Counted from the first letter of the stretch, positions 23,667-32,341 are shown. The stretch: 39,448 nt of DNA from Sysuimicrobium calidum (GCA_031459935.1 JAVKHN010000016.1:1-39448), one strand, 5' to 3'. A program made the numbers and translations. The notes: generated by a model not told the origin, from the sequence alone.

Positions 23667-25948
23667 GCCCGCTGGGCCAGCACTTCCCGCACGGTGACGG
23701 GCCGGCGCGGGGTCTGCGCGTCCAGCACCGCGATGGCCGCCATGTTGACCACGTCCGAGATCTCCGCGCCACGGCTCAGCACGTGCACGGGTTTCGCCAT
23801 GCCCATGAGGATGGGGCCCACCGCCACGGCCCCCCCGAGCCGCTGCACCAGCTTGTAGGCCACGTTGGCGGCCTCCAGGCTCGGGAACACCAGCACGTTC
23901 GCCTCCCCCACCAGGGTGGAGAAGGGGTAGTCCTCCACCCGCAGATCAGGGGAGAGGGCCACGTCCACCATCATCTCGCCGTCCACCATGAGGTCCGGCC
24001 GGCACTGCTTCACCAGGTTCGTGGCCTGCGCCACCTTCTCGGACCGGGGGTGGCGGGTGGAGCCGAAATTGGAGAACGAGATCATGGCCACCCGGGGATC
24101 CAGGTCGAACTCCCGGGCCTTGTCCGCAGCCATGATGGCGATCTCCGCCAGCTCCTCCGCGGTGGGGTCGATGTTCACCGTGGGATCCGCAAACAGGTAC
24201 GCCCGACCCTCGAGGATCATGAGGTACAGGCCCGCTACCCGGGTCACGCCCGGTGCCGGACCGATGACCTGCAAGGCGGGTCGGATCACGTCCGGGTAGT
24301 GGTAGGTGAGGCCGGCCACGAACCCGTCCGCGTCGCCCTTGCGCACCATCATGGCCCCGAAGTAGTTGGGCTGGCGCATCAGGGCTCGGGCCTCCCGCAG
24401 GGTCACCCCCTTGCGCTGCCGCAGCCGGTACAGCGTCTCCGCATACTCCTCAAACCCGGGGAAGCGCTCCGGGTTCACTACCTCCAGCGGGATCGTGATC
24501 CGCAGCTCCTCCATCCGCGCCCGCACCACCTCCTCACGGCCCAGGAGGACGGGGTGCGCCATCTTCTCCTGAACCAGGATGGCCGCGGCCCGCAGGATCT
24601 TGGGCTCCTCGCCCTCGCTGAACACGATGCGCTTGGGCTGCTGACGGGCCTTGTGGTACACGATCCCCAGCACCTCCCGGCCCCGCACCAGGCGACGGGC
24701 CAGCTCCTCCCGGTACGCTTCCAGGTCCACGTGCCGACGCGCCACGCCCGTGCGCATAGCCGCCTCCGCCACCGCGGGCGCCACCCAGAGGGCGACCCGG
24801 GGATCCAGGGGCTTAGGGATGAGGTAGTCGGGCCCGAACTCCAGGCGCTCCAGCCCGTAGGCCCGCAGGACGGAGTCCGGCACGTCCTGCTTGGCGAGCG
24901 CCGCGAGGGCCCGGCACGCCGCGAGCTTCATCTCCTCGTTGATGGCCCGGGCCCGCACGTCCAGGGCTCCCCGGAAGATGAAGGGGAATCCCAGGACGTT
25001 GTTCACCTGATTCGGGTAGTCCGAGCGGCCCGTGGCCACGATGGCATCCGGCCGCGCGGCGCGGGCTTCCTCATAGGGGATCTCGGGGTCCGGGTTCGCG
25101 AGGGCGAAGACGATGGGCCGGGGAGCCATGGACCGCACCATCTCCCCCGTCACGATCCCCGGAGCCGAGAGCCCCACGAACACATCCGCGCCCGCCATGG
25201 CCTCCGCCAGGGTCCGGGCCGGGGTGTCCGCGGCGAACCGCTCCTTATAGGGGTTCATGCCATCCGAGCGTCCCCGGTACACCACGCCTTTGGTGTCCAC
25301 CAGCACCATCTGCTCCCGCCGCATCCCCAGCAGCAGGAAGAACTCCGCGCACGCGATGGCGGAGGCCCCGGCCCCGCTGATGACCACCCGGACCTCGGTG
25401 ATGTGCTTGCCCACCAGCTCCAGGGCGTTCAGCAGGGCCGCCCCCACGATGATGGCAGTCCCGTGCTGGTCGTCATGGAACACGGGGATGTCCAGCTCCT
25501 CCCGCAGCCGCCGCTCGATCCAGAAGCAGTCCGGCGCCCGGATGTCCTCCAGGTTGATCCCCCCGAAGGTGGGGGCGATGGCCCGGACGATCCGGACGAA
25601 CTCCTCCGGATCCGCGGTGTCCACCTCGATGTCGAAGACGTCCACATCCGCGAACCGCTTGAAGAGCACCGCCTTTCCTTCCATCACGGGCTTGCTGGCG
25701 AGTGCCCCCACATTGCCCAACCCCAGGACCGCGGTCCCGTTGGAGATCACCGCCACCAGGTTTCCCTTGGCCGTGTACCGGTAGGCGTCCATGGGATTCC
25801 TGTGGATCTCCCGTACGGGTTCCGCCACACCGGGGGTGTAGGCGAGGGAGAGGTCCCGCTGCGTGACGAAGGGCTTTGTGATCTGGATGGCCAGCTTGCC
25901 GGGCCGACCGCGTTCGTGGTATTCGAGGGCTTCCTCCCGCAGGGCCAT
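23663..25948 (-). CDS. maeB: Malic enzyme fused to phosphotransacetylase-like domain (MaeB type)
   Basis: A 761-residue fusion from ATG 25948, preceded by GAGGTGGAG. Residues 1-420 are malic enzyme: SLAYTPGVAEP with the catalytic Tyr, NGTAVLGLGNVGALASKPVMEGKA, metal-site VFHDDQHGTA, dinucleotide fold VVISGAGASAIACAEF, and ALANPDPEI. Residues 430-760 match PTA/PTB (KRIVFSEGEEPKILRAA, NYFGAMMVRKGDADGFVAG, STRHPRSEKV). It decarboxylates malate to pyruvate, with NADP+ as the usual cofactor in this type. In MaeB proteins the PTA-like domain is regulatory, responding to acetyl-CoA. Upstream lies a degenerate nucleotidyltransferase. Confidence 0.96.
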   Translation of the reverse strand: MALREEALEYHERGRPGKLAIQITKPFVTQRDLSLAYTPGVAEPVREIHRNPMDAYRYTAKGNLVAVISNGTAVLGLGNVGALASKPVMEGKAVLFKRFADVDVFDIEVDTADPEEFVRIVRAIAPTFGGINLEDIRAPDCFWIERRLREELDIPVFHDDQHGTAIIVGAALLNALELVGKHITEVRVVISGAGASAIACAEFFLLLGMRREQMVLVDTKGVVYRGRSDGMNPYKERFAADTPARTLAEAMAGADVFVGLSAPGIVTGEMVRSMAPRPIVFALANPDPEIPYEEARAARPDAIVATGRSDYPNQVNNVLGFPFIFRGALDVRARAINEEMKLAACRALAALAKQDVPDSVLRAYGLERLEFGPDYLIPKPLDPRVALWVAPAVAEAAMRTGVARRHVDLEAYREELARRLVRGREVLGIVYHKARQQPKRIVFSEGEEPKILRAAAILVQEKMAHPVLLGREEVVRARMEELRITIPLEVVNPERFPGFEEYAETLYRLRQRKGVTLREARALMRQPNYFGAMMVRKGDADGFVAGLTYHYPDVIRPALQVIGPAPGVTRVAGLYLMILEGRAYLFADPTVNIDPTAEELAEIAIMAADKAREFDLDPRVAMISFSNFGSTRHPRSEKVAQATNLVKQCRPDLMVDGEMMVDVALSPDLRVEDYPFSTLVGEANVLVFPSLEAANVAYKLVQRLGGAVAVGPILMGMAKPVHVLSRGAEISDVVNMAAIAVLDAQTPRRPVTVREVLAQRA

Positions 25949-26058
25949 GGCTCCACCTCGTCTTTCCGTTTCTCCCATCGCTCCTCTGTCTCGCACCCCC
26001 GCCATCTAAACCAAGTCTCCTTCGCCGGGGTCCACCCCCCTTCCTCCACGGGTACCCT

Positions 26059-26384
26059 CTAGTGGGGGTTGCCCTGCAGAAGATCCCTTACGGTGCTCCA
26101 GCAGCGCTCCGCGGCCTCCAGGGCCCGGGCTGCCTCCAGGCGATCCGGTAGCCCCTCCGGACGGGTGCCCGCGAGGGCATCGGGGTAGCGGGTGGTGCGG
26201 GATTTCTGTGTCCATCACCACCACGTCCAGGTCGCTCCACGCATGGATCTCGCCCGATGTGAGGGAGCTGTAGACCACCACCCCCGCACCTGGGGGTCGG
26301 AGGCCAGCCATGTCCGCAGGCGTTCCAGTCCTCCCGCAGGCGCCGGCGGCGGGCTTCGATCGGGGGTTTGGGATCCGCCACCAT
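26059..26384 (-). pseudogene. Frameshifted MNT-type nucleotidyltransferase remnant
   Basis: No single frame spans the region, but three frames read in turn give a coherent protein. MVADPKPPIEARRRRLREDW (from ATG 26384) is followed by ERLRTWLASDPQVRG, then VVVYSSLTSGEIHAWSDLDVVV, a minimal nucleotidyltransferase motif (GS..xGE..xWSDxDLxV; the Gly of the GS is Ser here), and finally YPDALAGTRPEGLPDRLEAA, continuing to a TAG at 26061-26059. One shift lies at a run of five G. At least three shifts are needed in about 330 bases while neighbouring genes are clean, so decay is likelier than sequencing error. The C-terminal part could be a HEPN-like or substrate domain. MNT proteins often form toxin-antitoxin pairs with HEPN proteins; no partner is visible. 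Confidence 0.6.
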
Positions 26385-26402
26385 GGGTGCTTCTGCGTAG
26401 CA

Positions 26403-26828
26403 CTACGGGAGCTCCACCTCGATCCCACCCGCCCGGCTCACCCGCACGATCCCGGTGCCCGCGCGGTTCCGGAGCTGGATGGTGTAGGTGGCATCGGGCT
26501 TCCCGAAGGCGTCGAAGGTGACGGTGACGTCCGCGGTGGGGACCAGTCCCCGGGGGAACTCGCCCTTGTGATCGAACCCCCCGCCCGACCGCCGCATCCA
26601 GTACGTGGAGCTTCCCTCCGTGAGGGTCACGGTGTAGGGCTTGCGCTCCGCCTTGGCCCGCTCCTGCGCTTCCCGCAGGTCCGTGGCCAGCCGCTCCGTG
26701 CCGTAGCGCAGATCCTGCATCGCGAGGCTGCGCTGCCAGCTGGGCAGTGCAAGCCCGAGCACGATGGCGACGACGGCGAGGGCCGCCAGGACCTCCAGCA
26801 GGCTCAGGCCCCGCTCCGGTCCCCTCAC
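26403..26828 (-). CDS. GspH/FimT-like minor pseudopilin
   Basis: A 141-residue type IV pilin-like protein. The leader MRGPERG is followed by LSLLEVLAALAVVAIVLGLALP, with Glu at position 5 of the mature protein and a hydrophobic N-terminal helix, so the prepilin peptidase would cut after Gly7. The globular part (LRYGTERLATDLREAQERAKAE, then strands) fits GspH/FimT, which start pseudopilus or pilus assembly. The GTG start overlaps the stop of the preceding PilX-like gene by four bases. It is the last of four co-directional pseudopilin genes. The remaining pilus machinery lies outside the window. Confidence 0.85.
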   Translation of the reverse strand: MRGPERGLSLLEVLAALAVVAIVLGLALPSWQRSLAMQDLRYGTERLATDLREAQERAKAERKPYTVTLTEGSSTYWMRRSGGGFDHKGEFPRGLVPTADVTVTFDAFGKPDATYTIQLRNRAGTGIVRVSRAGGIEVELP

Positions 26829-29020
26829 GGCGGGCTCAGCTCCTGCCAGTGGGGGCGCTGGCCTGCGAGGGTCTGGGCCTGGATCGCGGCCATGGTGGTG
26901 GTGGGGAAGTAGGGAGGTGCGAGGCCCCGACTCATGCGCCGGTCGTAGACGCTGTGCTCGGAGTAGCCCCGAATCGTTCCACCGGAGACGCAGCCGGTGA
27001 CCCCGGCGAACTCCGTGATCAGTCCTCCGAGAAGCCTCAGTTCTCCCTTACTGGGAAGCGAGCAAACGCTGTCCACCACCCGCTCCCCGACGGGAGGGTC
27101 GTTCACGCCCGGCTGACCGGCCATGAACACCCCGTGCGTGTCCATGTTCGGCGGCGAGGAGGTGGGAATCCGGATGCGCCCCGTGGGGACGAACAACCCG
27201 AAGACGTTCAACGGGTTGTCGGTGGGATCGTAGGGATCCGGGGGCCGCTCGTACCGGATGTGGTTGGGGATGTAGACCGCGTCCGGATTGCGCGGATTTC
27301 CCCTGCTGGCCGTGATGAGGACCTGTTCCCGCTCCTCCAGCTGACCCCATACCCCACCCTCTGTGGCACTTCCGATGTTTCCACGCACATAGATCATCGT
27401 TGCATTCTGATACGCCGAAGTCCCTTGAAAGCCCTTAGGCACTCCGGTAAACGTTCGGGTGCGGCTCTCGGGGGGCCACGCGCTGTTGGTGACGGTGGTC
27501 CGGTTGTTGGCTCGGTCCACCACCACCGTGACCCTCTGTCCGTTGGTGTGCTCGAGCACGTAGTACGCCAGGTCCCCCGTGGCCGCAGGGCAGTACGGGT
27601 AGCCCGGACTTCCGGGGGGGCAATTGCTCATCACCAGGCTCCGGAGGTCCCCCTGCACATAGATCCCGCCCGCCAGGGGTTCACCCGGGTCGGAGACGCC
27701 GTTCGCATTCGTGTCTGAGACCGGGATGTAGATGCCAGATGGGACGGCACCGCTGCCGTCCGTGAGCTCCGGCACCACCTCCCGCACCCTCCGGTTCCAA
27801 TCCGACTCGGACCAGCCGTTCGGACTCGTGTCTGTCGGGTTCCAGCCCAGGGTGATGGCACGCTGGTTGAAGGAATTCGGAGGCACGGTGATGGGTTGGA
27901 TCCCCGGAACGCTGGGGTCGCCGTCGAACCCTCGCTGGAACTGTGCAGCGGGATTGTCGCTGTCGTCGTTGAAGTTCTCCGGGGTGCAGTCCGGGAGCAC
28001 GGGAGCCGCCAGCCTGGTTCCATTCCGTACCCACTCGTTGGCCTCGATGGTGACCTCCGTGGGACCACTTCCCGAACCCGGCAGCCGGCGGAACACCGCG
28101 TACGTATCGGTACTGGTCAACCGCGTGGCCACGATGCGACCCGGATCGCAGGGAGAGCCGGTATCCGGCGTACCGAATTTGGGAAACCCCCAGAACCGAA
28201 ACCGATCGTTCGTGTGAATGGGGCCGTCAAACGTCTCCGTGACGTAGTAATAGACAGAGCTTCCATTGCTGAGGGTGAACCGGTGGAAGAATCCCAGCCA
28301 TTGGGCGAAGCTGGTGTTGCCCAACACCACTCGGAACGCTTCCTCCAGTCTGACCCGCCGCCGGAACTGGGGATCCACGTGTCCCTCCGCCACGACCCGG
28401 TACCGGAGGGGAACGGTGAACACCGCGGGAGGGGTAAAGTGCACGAAGCACGCGCTTCCGGGAGGACTGCAGGAGTCATGAGGTTCCGCCTTCTTCCACA
28501 GGACCAACGCAGCCCGATACACACCGTTACCGAGTCGGTTGGTGGGCGCCGATCCCAACGCCAACGGGTCCTCCGGTGGGTCACCGGAGCCGCCTCGCAC
28601 GAACTGGAGCTTCAGGTGCGGATACGGCAATTCCCAGTTCACCCAGAACACGACCCAGTCGTATGGACCGGTCCCTGTCCCCAGGGACTGTCCATCGAGC
28701 TGGACGTAGTGCAGAAAGGCCAAAGGGTTCTGAGAGGCGGGATTGCCACCCGCGTACCAGGACGTGGCCGTGGTGGAGAGGTCAACCAGGAAAATCGCCT
28801 TGTCCGTGGGGTCCGCGTTCACCACCGCCATCAGCGCCGCCCGGGCTGCCCACGCTCCGCCCTCCGCGATGGCCAGGCTCTGGCTGCCCCGGTACCGCAC
28901 CCGGCTGATGCCCGCCTCCTGCCCACTGAGGTAGAGGAGCAACCCTCCCAGCAGACTCAGGATCAGGATCACCACCAGTACGGAAACGAGGGCCACGCCC
29001 CGTTCGTCCCTGCGGTCCAC
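26825..29020 (-). CDS. Large PilX-like pilus assembly protein with DUF4900-type region
   Basis: A 731-residue protein from GTG 29020 after GAGGGA. The prepilin-like N-terminus is MDRRDERG, then VALVSVLVVILILSLLGGLLLYLS. The Glu5 of ordinary pilins is replaced by Ser, a feature of PilX/GspK-like minor pilins. A large, mostly beta, exported region follows, with TFDGPIHTNDRFRFWG, resembling the DUF4900 signature (a 'GPvHtN' block), and DLAYYVLEHTNGQR. It likely sits at the tip or base of a pilus or pseudopilus and may carry a binding function. It is at least three times longer than typical PilX. Genes on either side are also pseudopilins. Confidence 0.85.
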   Translation of the reverse strand: MDRRDERGVALVSVLVVILILSLLGGLLLYLSGQEAGISRVRYRGSQSLAIAEGGAWAARAALMAVVNADPTDKAIFLVDLSTTATSWYAGGNPASQNPLAFLHYVQLDGQSLGTGTGPYDWVVFWVNWELPYPHLKLQFVRGGSGDPPEDPLALGSAPTNRLGNGVYRAALVLWKKAEPHDSCSPPGSACFVHFTPPAVFTVPLRYRVVAEGHVDPQFRRRVRLEEAFRVVLGNTSFAQWLGFFHRFTLSNGSSVYYYVTETFDGPIHTNDRFRFWGFPKFGTPDTGSPCDPGRIVATRLTSTDTYAVFRRLPGSGSGPTEVTIEANEWVRNGTRLAAPVLPDCTPENFNDDSDNPAAQFQRGFDGDPSVPGIQPITVPPNSFNQRAITLGWNPTDTSPNGWSESDWNRRVREVVPELTDGSGAVPSGIYIPVSDTNANGVSDPGEPLAGGIYVQGDLRSLVMSNCPPGSPGYPYCPAATGDLAYYVLEHTNGQRVTVVVDRANNRTTVTNSAWPPESRTRTFTGVPKGFQGTSAYQNATMIYVRGNIGSATEGGVWGQLEEREQVLITASRGNPRNPDAVYIPNHIRYERPPDPYDPTDNPLNVFGLFVPTGRIRIPTSSPPNMDTHGVFMAGQPGVNDPPVGERVVDSVCSLPSKGELRLLGGLITEFAGVTGCVSGGTIRGYSEHSVYDRRMSRGLAPPYFPTTTMAAIQAQTLAGQRPHWQELSPP

Positions 29021-29033
29021 GCCTATCCCTCCC

Positions 29034-29639
29034 TCACGGGCATGAGGTCTCGAACTGCCGCAACGCCACGTCCCCGATGAGCTCCCGTTCCACCGCCGGA
29101 GTCCCCATCCGGGTCTCGACCATCATCCGGACTCGAATCCGGATCTGGGCGATGTCCTCCGGAGTCGCGGGCAGCTCCCCCACCTTGGTGGCGTACTCCA
29201 GGGCAAACCCGGGTGCGGCTCCCCCCGCCGGCAACCGGGCCAGAACCTCCGGAGCTCCGAAGGGTTCCGGACCCTCGGCGTCCGGGTCTACGGTCCGGGT
29301 GATGGTGCGGCTCTCCTCGTCGTAGGTGAACTGCACATAGTAAGGGGCGCCGGTGAGGGGGCTTTGCGGAACGCACAAGGTCACAGAGGTCCCACCGGGG
29401 GCAGGCGAAGGCAGCACCCTCGCCGCCCACCGCGCCTCGTCCACAATACCATCCAGGGCCGCCCGCACCTGGGTCTGGGTCCGTAGCACCGCCCCCGTGT
29501 CCCGGGCCGCGGTGACCCCGGCCCCCACCAGGGCGTAGATCCCCAGGGTGACAAGCGCGAGCAGCGTGAGGGCCAGCAGCAGCTCCAGCAACGTGAGCCC
29601 GATCTCACTGCGAAGGCGGTGAAGACGCCTACTGATCAT
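29034..29639 (-). CDS. PilW/GspJ-like minor pseudopilin
   Basis: A 201-residue protein with prepilin leader MISRRLHRLRSEIG, then LTLLELLLALTLLALVTLGIY (Glu at mature position 5). The C-terminal domain has VRAALDGIVDEARWAARVLPS, beta strands and a final Cys-Pro end. Its length and layout match PilW/GspJ-type minor pilins that prime assembly. The start overlaps the end of the upstream PilV-like gene by 11 bases. The PilX-like gene begins 13 bases downstream. Confidence 0.85.
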   Translation of the reverse strand: MISRRLHRLRSEIGLTLLELLLALTLLALVTLGIYALVGAGVTAARDTGAVLRTQTQVRAALDGIVDEARWAARVLPSPAPGGTSVTLCVPQSPLTGAPYYVQFTYDEESRTITRTVDPDAEGPEPFGAPEVLARLPAGGAAPGFALEYATKVGELPATPEDIAQIRIRVRMMVETRMGTPAVERELIGDVALRQFETSCP

Positions 29640-30087
29640 CGCACGCGCTCACCATCTCCACGAGGGGACTGGCATCCGACGCCCCGCTCCGCCACACCCG
29701 TACCCGGGGGAAGACGATGGAGAGTTGCGAGCCGGGATCCATCCTGTCTACGGCCACTTCAAACCGGTAGGGTCCGATGGGGGCGATGCGGTGGTAGGGA
29801 GTGGGAAGAGGGATCGGGGTCCGCGGGAGATCCGTCCAGTTCACTCCCCACACACAGTTGGGGCTCGCCCGGATCTGCTCCAGCACCTGGTTCGCGACGG
29901 TGGTGGCGGCCGCGATTTCATTGGCCCTGGAGGTGAACCGCATGCCCGCCAGGAAGGTGTACATGAGGAAAACGGCCACAAGGCCGAAGAGCACGATGGC
30001 CACCAGGATCTCCACCAGGGTGAGCCCCCCCTCCCCGGTCAGAAGCTGCCTATCCCGCTTCTCCTTCCAGCCACCCTCCGTGGCCAT
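29629..30087 (-). CDS. PilV/GspI-like minor pseudopilin
   Basis: A 152-residue protein from ATG 30087 with a ribosome binding site, GAGGGCGGGG. Leader residues end LLTGEGG; the mature part begins LTLVEILVAIVLFGLVAVFLMY, with Glu at position 5 and a long N-terminal helix. The pattern NEIAAATTVANQVLEQIRAS is typical of PilV/GspI after the helix. It is the first gene of a four-gene pseudopilin operon. It is preceded by a leader RNA ending in an intrinsic terminator only about 12 bases before the start codon, which implies regulated read-through. Confidence 0.87.
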   Translation of the reverse strand: MATEGGWKEKRDRQLLTGEGGLTLVEILVAIVLFGLVAVFLMYTFLAGMRFTSRANEIAAATTVANQVLEQIRASPNCVWGVNWTDLPRTPIPLPTPYHRIAPIGPYRFEVAVDRMDPGSQLSIVFPRVRVWRSGASDASPLVEMVSACDDQ

Positions 30088-30098
30088 ACCCCGCCCTC

Positions 30099-30137
30099 AA
30101 AAGACACGAAAACCCGGCCTTCTGGTCTGGCCGGGTT
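30099..30137 (-). terminator. Attenuator-type terminator before the pseudopilin operon
   Basis: On the minus strand AACCCGGCC (30129-30137) and GGCCGGGTT (30111-30119) form a perfect 9-bp stem with a 9-base loop, followed by TTCGTGTCTTTT. The T tract ends 12 bases before the pilV-like ATG. A terminator at this point cannot serve only the upstream coaB gene; it would also block the operon unless bypassed. Confidence 0.75.
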
Positions 30138-30200
30138 CGCCACTGGCTCCGGACGGCACCAGGCGACCAGCTCCGCACCGCCCTTCCTCGCCTCCAGACC
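30124..30200 (-). ncRNA. Candidate regulatory leader RNA (riboswitch or attenuator) of the pseudopilin operon
   Basis: Read on the minus strand, GGTCTGG (30194-30200) pairs with CCAGACC (30124-30130) to close a roughly 77-base domain. Inside, AGGCGA (30188-30193) pairs with TCGCCT (30161-30166). The 3' strand of the closing stem overlaps the 5' arm and loop of the terminator, so domain closure and termination compete. A TATGCT box at 30206-30211 would start transcription close to 30200. I recognise no known class: c-di-GMP-I motifs (GCAAACC, GAAA, GCAAAGC) are absent. No other gene lies in the 277-base gap to coaB. Confidence 0.5.
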
Positions 30201-30364
30201 CCTAGAGCATACAGAGCAACTTTTGTACCATCACATTCCCGGCAAATCCCCACCTGGGGCTGGGTCCCCTCTGAACTGAGTATGCCCAAAACCGCCGAAT
30301 TTTGGCGCACCCCCCCATCCGATTGCGAAAATTCCTTCCATCGAAGGATGGCCTCGCGGGGCGG

Positions 30365-31036
30365 TCAGATCGACGATCCCAACCGCTCCTCCAAAAGCTC
30401 CACCACCGCCCGGGCGATCTCCTCCTTGCCCACGGCCACCCGCAGCACCTCGCCCTCCGGCCCCACGAAGTAGCCCCGGTGCTCCCCCCGCTCGATCTCC
30501 GAAAGATCGTTTGCCACCATGATGTCCGCCCCGTTCTGCACGAGCGACTCATGCGCGATCCGCACGAGCTCCTCCGGACGTTTGCCCACCTCCATCTTGA
30601 ACCCCACCAGGAACGTCCGCGGGCTCAGCTCCTTCACGAGCCGGATGGCCTTCGGGGTAGGTACGAGCCGCACCACCCACTCCTCCCCCGAGGAGACCTT
30701 CTCCTGCCGTACTTCCGCGGGCGCGAAGTCCAGCACGGCCATGGGGTGGACCACCGCGTCGTACCCCGTGGGGAGCTCTGTCTGGAACACCTGGATGAGG
30801 TCCTGCACGGTCTCGATGGGGATGAGCCGGAGAGAATCGCGGGCCCGGGCCCGGGGCTGTGGGAGCTGCGCGCCGCGGCCGTACACGTAGGTGACCCTTG
30901 CCCCCGCCTGGACCGCGAGCTCCGCGATCAATGCCCCCGTACGGCCGCTCGCCTTGTTGCTGAGGTACCGCACGGCATCCAGAGGTGCCCGGGTTGGGCC
31001 GGAGGTGATGAGGATGCGTCTTCCGGCCAGCGCCAT
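30365..31036 (-). CDS. coaB: Stand-alone phosphopantothenate-cysteine ligase (CoaB domain)
   Basis: A 223-residue DFP-family protein. ATG 31036 is preferred because GGGAGG lies eight bases upstream; GTG 31066 would add ten residues. It contains ILITSGPTRAPLDAVRYLSNKASG, HPMAVLDFAP, FLVGFKMEV with the conserved Lys, and ADIMVANDLSEI, the CoaB ligase signatures. It joins cysteine to 4'-phosphopantothenate using a nucleotide triphosphate. The usual N-terminal CoaC decarboxylase domain is absent, so CoaC must be elsewhere. It is the last gene before the pseudopilin leader. The 150-base gap upstream to queG contains no clear gene. Confidence 0.85.
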   Translation of the reverse strand: MALAGRRILITSGPTRAPLDAVRYLSNKASGRTGALIAELAVQAGARVTYVYGRGAQLPQPRARARDSLRLIPIETVQDLIQVFQTELPTGYDAVVHPMAVLDFAPAEVRQEKVSSGEEWVVRLVPTPKAIRLVKELSPRTFLVGFKMEVGKRPEELVRIAHESLVQNGADIMVANDLSEIERGEHRGYFVGPEGEVLRVAVGKEEIARAVVELLEERLGSSI

Positions 31037-31186
31037 GGATCGTGCCTCCCGTGGGATCTCAACCACGACACCATCATAGACTCCGGGGCGGCTCCCGGAA
31101 CCATCCGAGCGGGTAGAAGGTGCCCCGCCACTCCATACCGCCCCGACGCACGGCCCGCCACAGGTCCACGAGCTACGAAAAGGCCC

Positions 31187-32341
31187 TCACGGCACTGACG
31201 TACCCGCGGACTTCAGGGCCTCCCGGAGCTCCTCCCGTACTGTGGGGTCTTCCTCCACTTCCAGCCGCGCCCGCAGGGCCCGCTCCGCCTCCGGCCCGCC
31301 GATCCGGCCCAGGGCCCACGCCGCGTGTCCCCGCACCACGGGATCCTGGTCCACCAGGGCCTCTGCGAGGGCCGGGACGGTCCGGGGATCCCGCAGGTTA
31401 CCCAGGGCCACGGCCGCGTTGCGCCGCAGTCCCTGGCGCCCCGCCCGCTTGATGGCGCTTGCGCGGAAACGCTCCCGGTAGGTCTCCTCGTCCAGGTGCA
31501 GGAGTTCGATGAGATCCGGGCACGCCACATCCCGGCGCGGCGCGAACTCCGCGTGCAGGTCTTTTCTCACGAGGACGTTGTGGGGGCAGACGTCCTGGCA
31601 GACGTCACACCCGAACACCCAGGTGCCGATGAGGGAGCGCAGGTGTCTGGGGATCCAGCCCCGATGCTCGATGGTGAGGTAGCTGATGCACCGCCGGGCG
31701 TCCACCACGTACGGCGCCACGATGGCGCCCGTGGGGCACCGATCCAGGCAAATCCTGCAGGCTCCGCAGGAGCCCCGGGCGGGCGGATCCGGCTCCAGCT
31801 CCAGGTCTGTGAATACCTCTCCCAGGAACACATAAGATCCGTGCCCTGCACGGGTAATGATCAGGGTGTTCTTGCCGAACCAACCGATCCCGGCCCGCTG
31901 GGCCCACGCCCGATCCAGGGTGGGACCCGTATCCACATAGGGCCGGGCGAGCCGGGCCCCGCGGCCCCGCAGGTCCGCGCACAGCCGCCGCAGCTTCCGT
32001 TCCATCACCCGGTGGTAGTCCTCGCCCCAGGCGTAGCATGAGACGCGACCGCGCGGACGGCCGTCCTCCGGATCCGGAGGATCCCAGCGGTATGCCAAGC
32101 CCACCACGACCACGGACCGGACCTCGGGCCAGGCCCGCGTGGGGTCCAGAGCACTCTCCGCGTGCCGGGCCACGTACGCCATGGTTCCGTGCATCCCCCG
32201 GTCAAGCCAGGCCCGCAGAGGCTCCGTGTGCTCCTGTAGCGGCTGGGCCCGCGCGATCCCCACGAGATCGAACCCCAGCTCCCGGGCCCGGTTCTTGACC
32301 CACTCGGAGGTCAGGGGGACCACAAAGCTCCTCACGCTCAC
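31187..32341 (-). CDS. queG: Epoxyqueuosine reductase QueG with C-terminal HEAT repeats
   Basis: A 384-residue protein from GTG 32341, with GGAGGAG eight bases upstream. The N-terminal cobalamin-binding and catalytic part has ARELGFDLVGIARAQP, GLAYRW, YAWGEDYHRVM, RPYVDTGPTLDRAWAQRAG and GWFGKNTLII. Two [4Fe-4S] clusters are indicated by CGACRICLDRCPTGAI and CDVCQDVCPHN. Residues from about 300 form HEAT-like repeats (AAVALGNLRDPRTVPALAEAL). It reduces epoxyqueuosine to queuosine in tRNA, using vitamin B12. It is isolated from other queuosine genes here. Confidence 0.96.
   Translation of the reverse strand: MSVRSFVVPLTSEWVKNRARELGFDLVGIARAQPLQEHTEPLRAWLDRGMHGTMAYVARHAESALDPTRAWPEVRSVVVVGLAYRWDPPDPEDGRPRGRVSCYAWGEDYHRVMERKLRRLCADLRGRGARLARPYVDTGPTLDRAWAQRAGIGWFGKNTLIITRAGHGSYVFLGEVFTDLELEPDPPARGSCGACRICLDRCPTGAIVAPYVVDARRCISYLTIEHRGWIPRHLRSLIGTWVFGCDVCQDVCPHNVLVRKDLHAEFAPRRDVACPDLIELLHLDEETYRERFRASAIKRAGRQGLRRNAAVALGNLRDPRTVPALAEALVDQDPVVRGHAAWALGRIGGPEAERALRARLEVEEDPTVREELREALKSAGTSVP

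Noticed and set aside
30099..30211. c-di-GMP-I (GEMM) riboswitch assignment for the pilus leader
   Set aside because: Neither strand has the GCAAACC, GAAA-loop and GCAAAGC core. A fragment GGCGAACC is only a partial resemblance and belongs to the terminator stem.
31074..31169. 31-codon minus-strand frame between queG and coaB
   Set aside because: GTG start without a ribosome binding site and no recognised family. It may be a chance frame in GC-rich DNA.
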